Origin: Candidatus Sericytochromatia bacterium | GTDB lineage: Bacteria; Cyanobacteriota; Sericytochromatia; JACMPN01 | Length of the DNA: 6,510 nt | Assembly (NCBI GenBank): GCA_014377495.1 | Contig: JACMPN010000661.1 | Coordinates: 1-6,510, forward strand | Reading direction: 5' to 3' | Position numbers and translations under genes: made by a program | In this document: positions 5,780 through 6,510 of the stretch, piece after piece | Numbering within the stretch: position 1 is the stretch's first letter | Layout: each line of letters begins with the position of its first letter | Notes under the pieces: model-generated | What the model saw: only the letters and a program-made list of their open reading frames with translations | What the model was told of the DNA's origin: nothing | Database searches by the model: none

Positions 5780-6510
5780 GTGACCGCCACCGCCCTGACG
5801 GAACTGCAGAACGCCCTGCCGCTGTTCCTGCTGGTGCTGGTCCGGGCGACGACCCTGTTTATGATGCTGCCGATTTTCGGGGCTGGCTCTGTACCACCGC
5901 CGGTCAAGATCGGCTTTGCTTTCCTGCTGACGATCATGATTTTGCCGATGCTCAAGGCGGGGGCCCCCGTGATCCCCACGGCCTGGGGCGGCTTTCTGAT
6001 CGCCCTGATGTCGGAGATCGGCACCGGGCTGATCATCGGCTTTGCGGCCAGTCTCATCTTTGAAGGGGCCAATCTGGCCGGTGAACTGATCGGCATCCAG
6101 ATGGGCTTCGGCATGGCCCAGGTCTTTAACCCGGCGGCGGAACGGCAGGTCGCCCTGATCGGGCAGTTCTATTTCCTGATCGCCTCGTTCGTCTTCTTCT
6201 CGCTGAACGGGCACCATTGGCTGGTGGCGGCGTTCTGGCGCAGCTTCAAGCACGTGCCCGTCGGGTCCCTGGCTCTGTCGCCGGTGATCATCGCCCGCAT
6301 CGTCGAGCTGACATCGCAGATCTTTTTGGTCGCCTTTATCCTGGTCATCCCCATCTGGGGCATCCTGGCGCTGGTCGATCTGGTCCTGGCCATCATCTCC
6401 CAGTCGATGCCGCAGCTGCAGGTGCTGTTCCTGGGCATGCCGATCAAAATCGGTATCGGCCTGCTGACGATCATGGTCAGCCTGGGCCTGATCGGGGATT
6501 ACATGCGCAC
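5780..6510 (+). CDS. fliR: Flagellar type III export gate protein FliR, 3' partial
   Basis: FliR is the single-copy subunit that closes the FliP-FliR core of the export gate. The frame begins at a GTG three bases after the fliQ stop and stays open to the window edge, giving 243 codons; the family is usually about 260 residues, so only the C-terminus is missing. Family features are visible in order: an N-terminal hydrophobic helix with LPLFLLVLVRATTLFMMLPIFG, the conserved GAGSVPPPVKIGFAF segment, EIGTGLIIGFAASLIFEG, the GELIGIQMGFGMAQVFNP segment, GQFYFL...LNGHHWLV, and the late GILALVDLVLAII and GMPIKIGIGLL segments. The usual aspartate before the proline in the central motif is Asn here. 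The start is GTG without a Shine-Dalgarno sequence, consistent with coupling to fliQ. flhB or flhA would be expected next. Confidence 0.95.
   Translation, partial: MTATALTELQNALPLFLLVLVRATTLFMMLPIFGAGSVPPPVKIGFAFLLTIMILPMLKAGAPVIPTAWGGFLIALMSEIGTGLIIGFAASLIFEGANLAGELIGIQMGFGMAQVFNPAAERQVALIGQFYFLIASFVFFSLNGHHWLVAAFWRSFKHVPVGSLALSPVIIARIVELTSQIFLVAFILVIPIWGILALVDLVLAIISQSMPQLQVLFLGMPIKIGIGLLTIMVSLGLIGDYMR

Noticed and set aside
4621..6063. A 480-codon plus-strand frame overlapping fliP, fliQ and the start of fliR
   Set aside because: It is the +1 shadow of fliPQR: Arg/Pro/His/Asp-rich with no domain, and it overlaps three well-supported conserved genes.

Overview
The window is about 6.5 kb of GC-rich DNA from a bacterium that is almost certainly flagellated and has an outer membrane. 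It carries the start of a flagellar export-gate operon (fliP, fliQ, fliR), a predicted lipoprotein peptidase and a predicted exported esterase. The phylum cannot be fixed from the sequence alone. The codons are strongly biased to G or C in third position, which opens many long spurious frames on both strands.

Layout. Bases 2-1726 (+) hold the 3' part of a gene that enters from the left edge. Its product has a C-terminal region resembling an ATP-grasp enzyme and an N-terminal region I do not recognise. After it come an 11-codon mini-frame with a very good ribosome binding site (1755-1790) and a perfect 26-bp inverted repeat (1815-1867). That repeat sits between convergent genes and probably terminates transcription from both sides. 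On the minus strand follow an M14 zinc carboxypeptidase with a lipoprotein signal (1874-3097) and an alpha/beta hydrolase of the hormone-sensitive-lipase type with an ordinary signal peptide (3352-4437). They are separated by 254 bp holding a candidate promoter and a 12-bp palindrome. A 265-bp divergent intergenic region (4438-4702) separates the hydrolase from fliPQR, which run rightward to the window edge. fliR is cut off close to its expected end.

How the genes relate. FliP, FliQ and FliR form the membrane core of the flagellar type III export gate, and their tight spacing (9 and 3 bases) indicates one transcript. The operon appears to start at fliP from a consensus extended -10 promoter; fliO, fliM and fliN are not next to it. 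The two minus-strand enzymes are both predicted to work outside the cytoplasm on peptides and on ester substrates, so they suit scavenging or envelope turnover, but nothing ties them to motility. The ATP-grasp-like protein is the least characterised item and the best candidate for something undescribed. No RNA genes, CRISPR arrays, insertion sequences or phage genes were seen.
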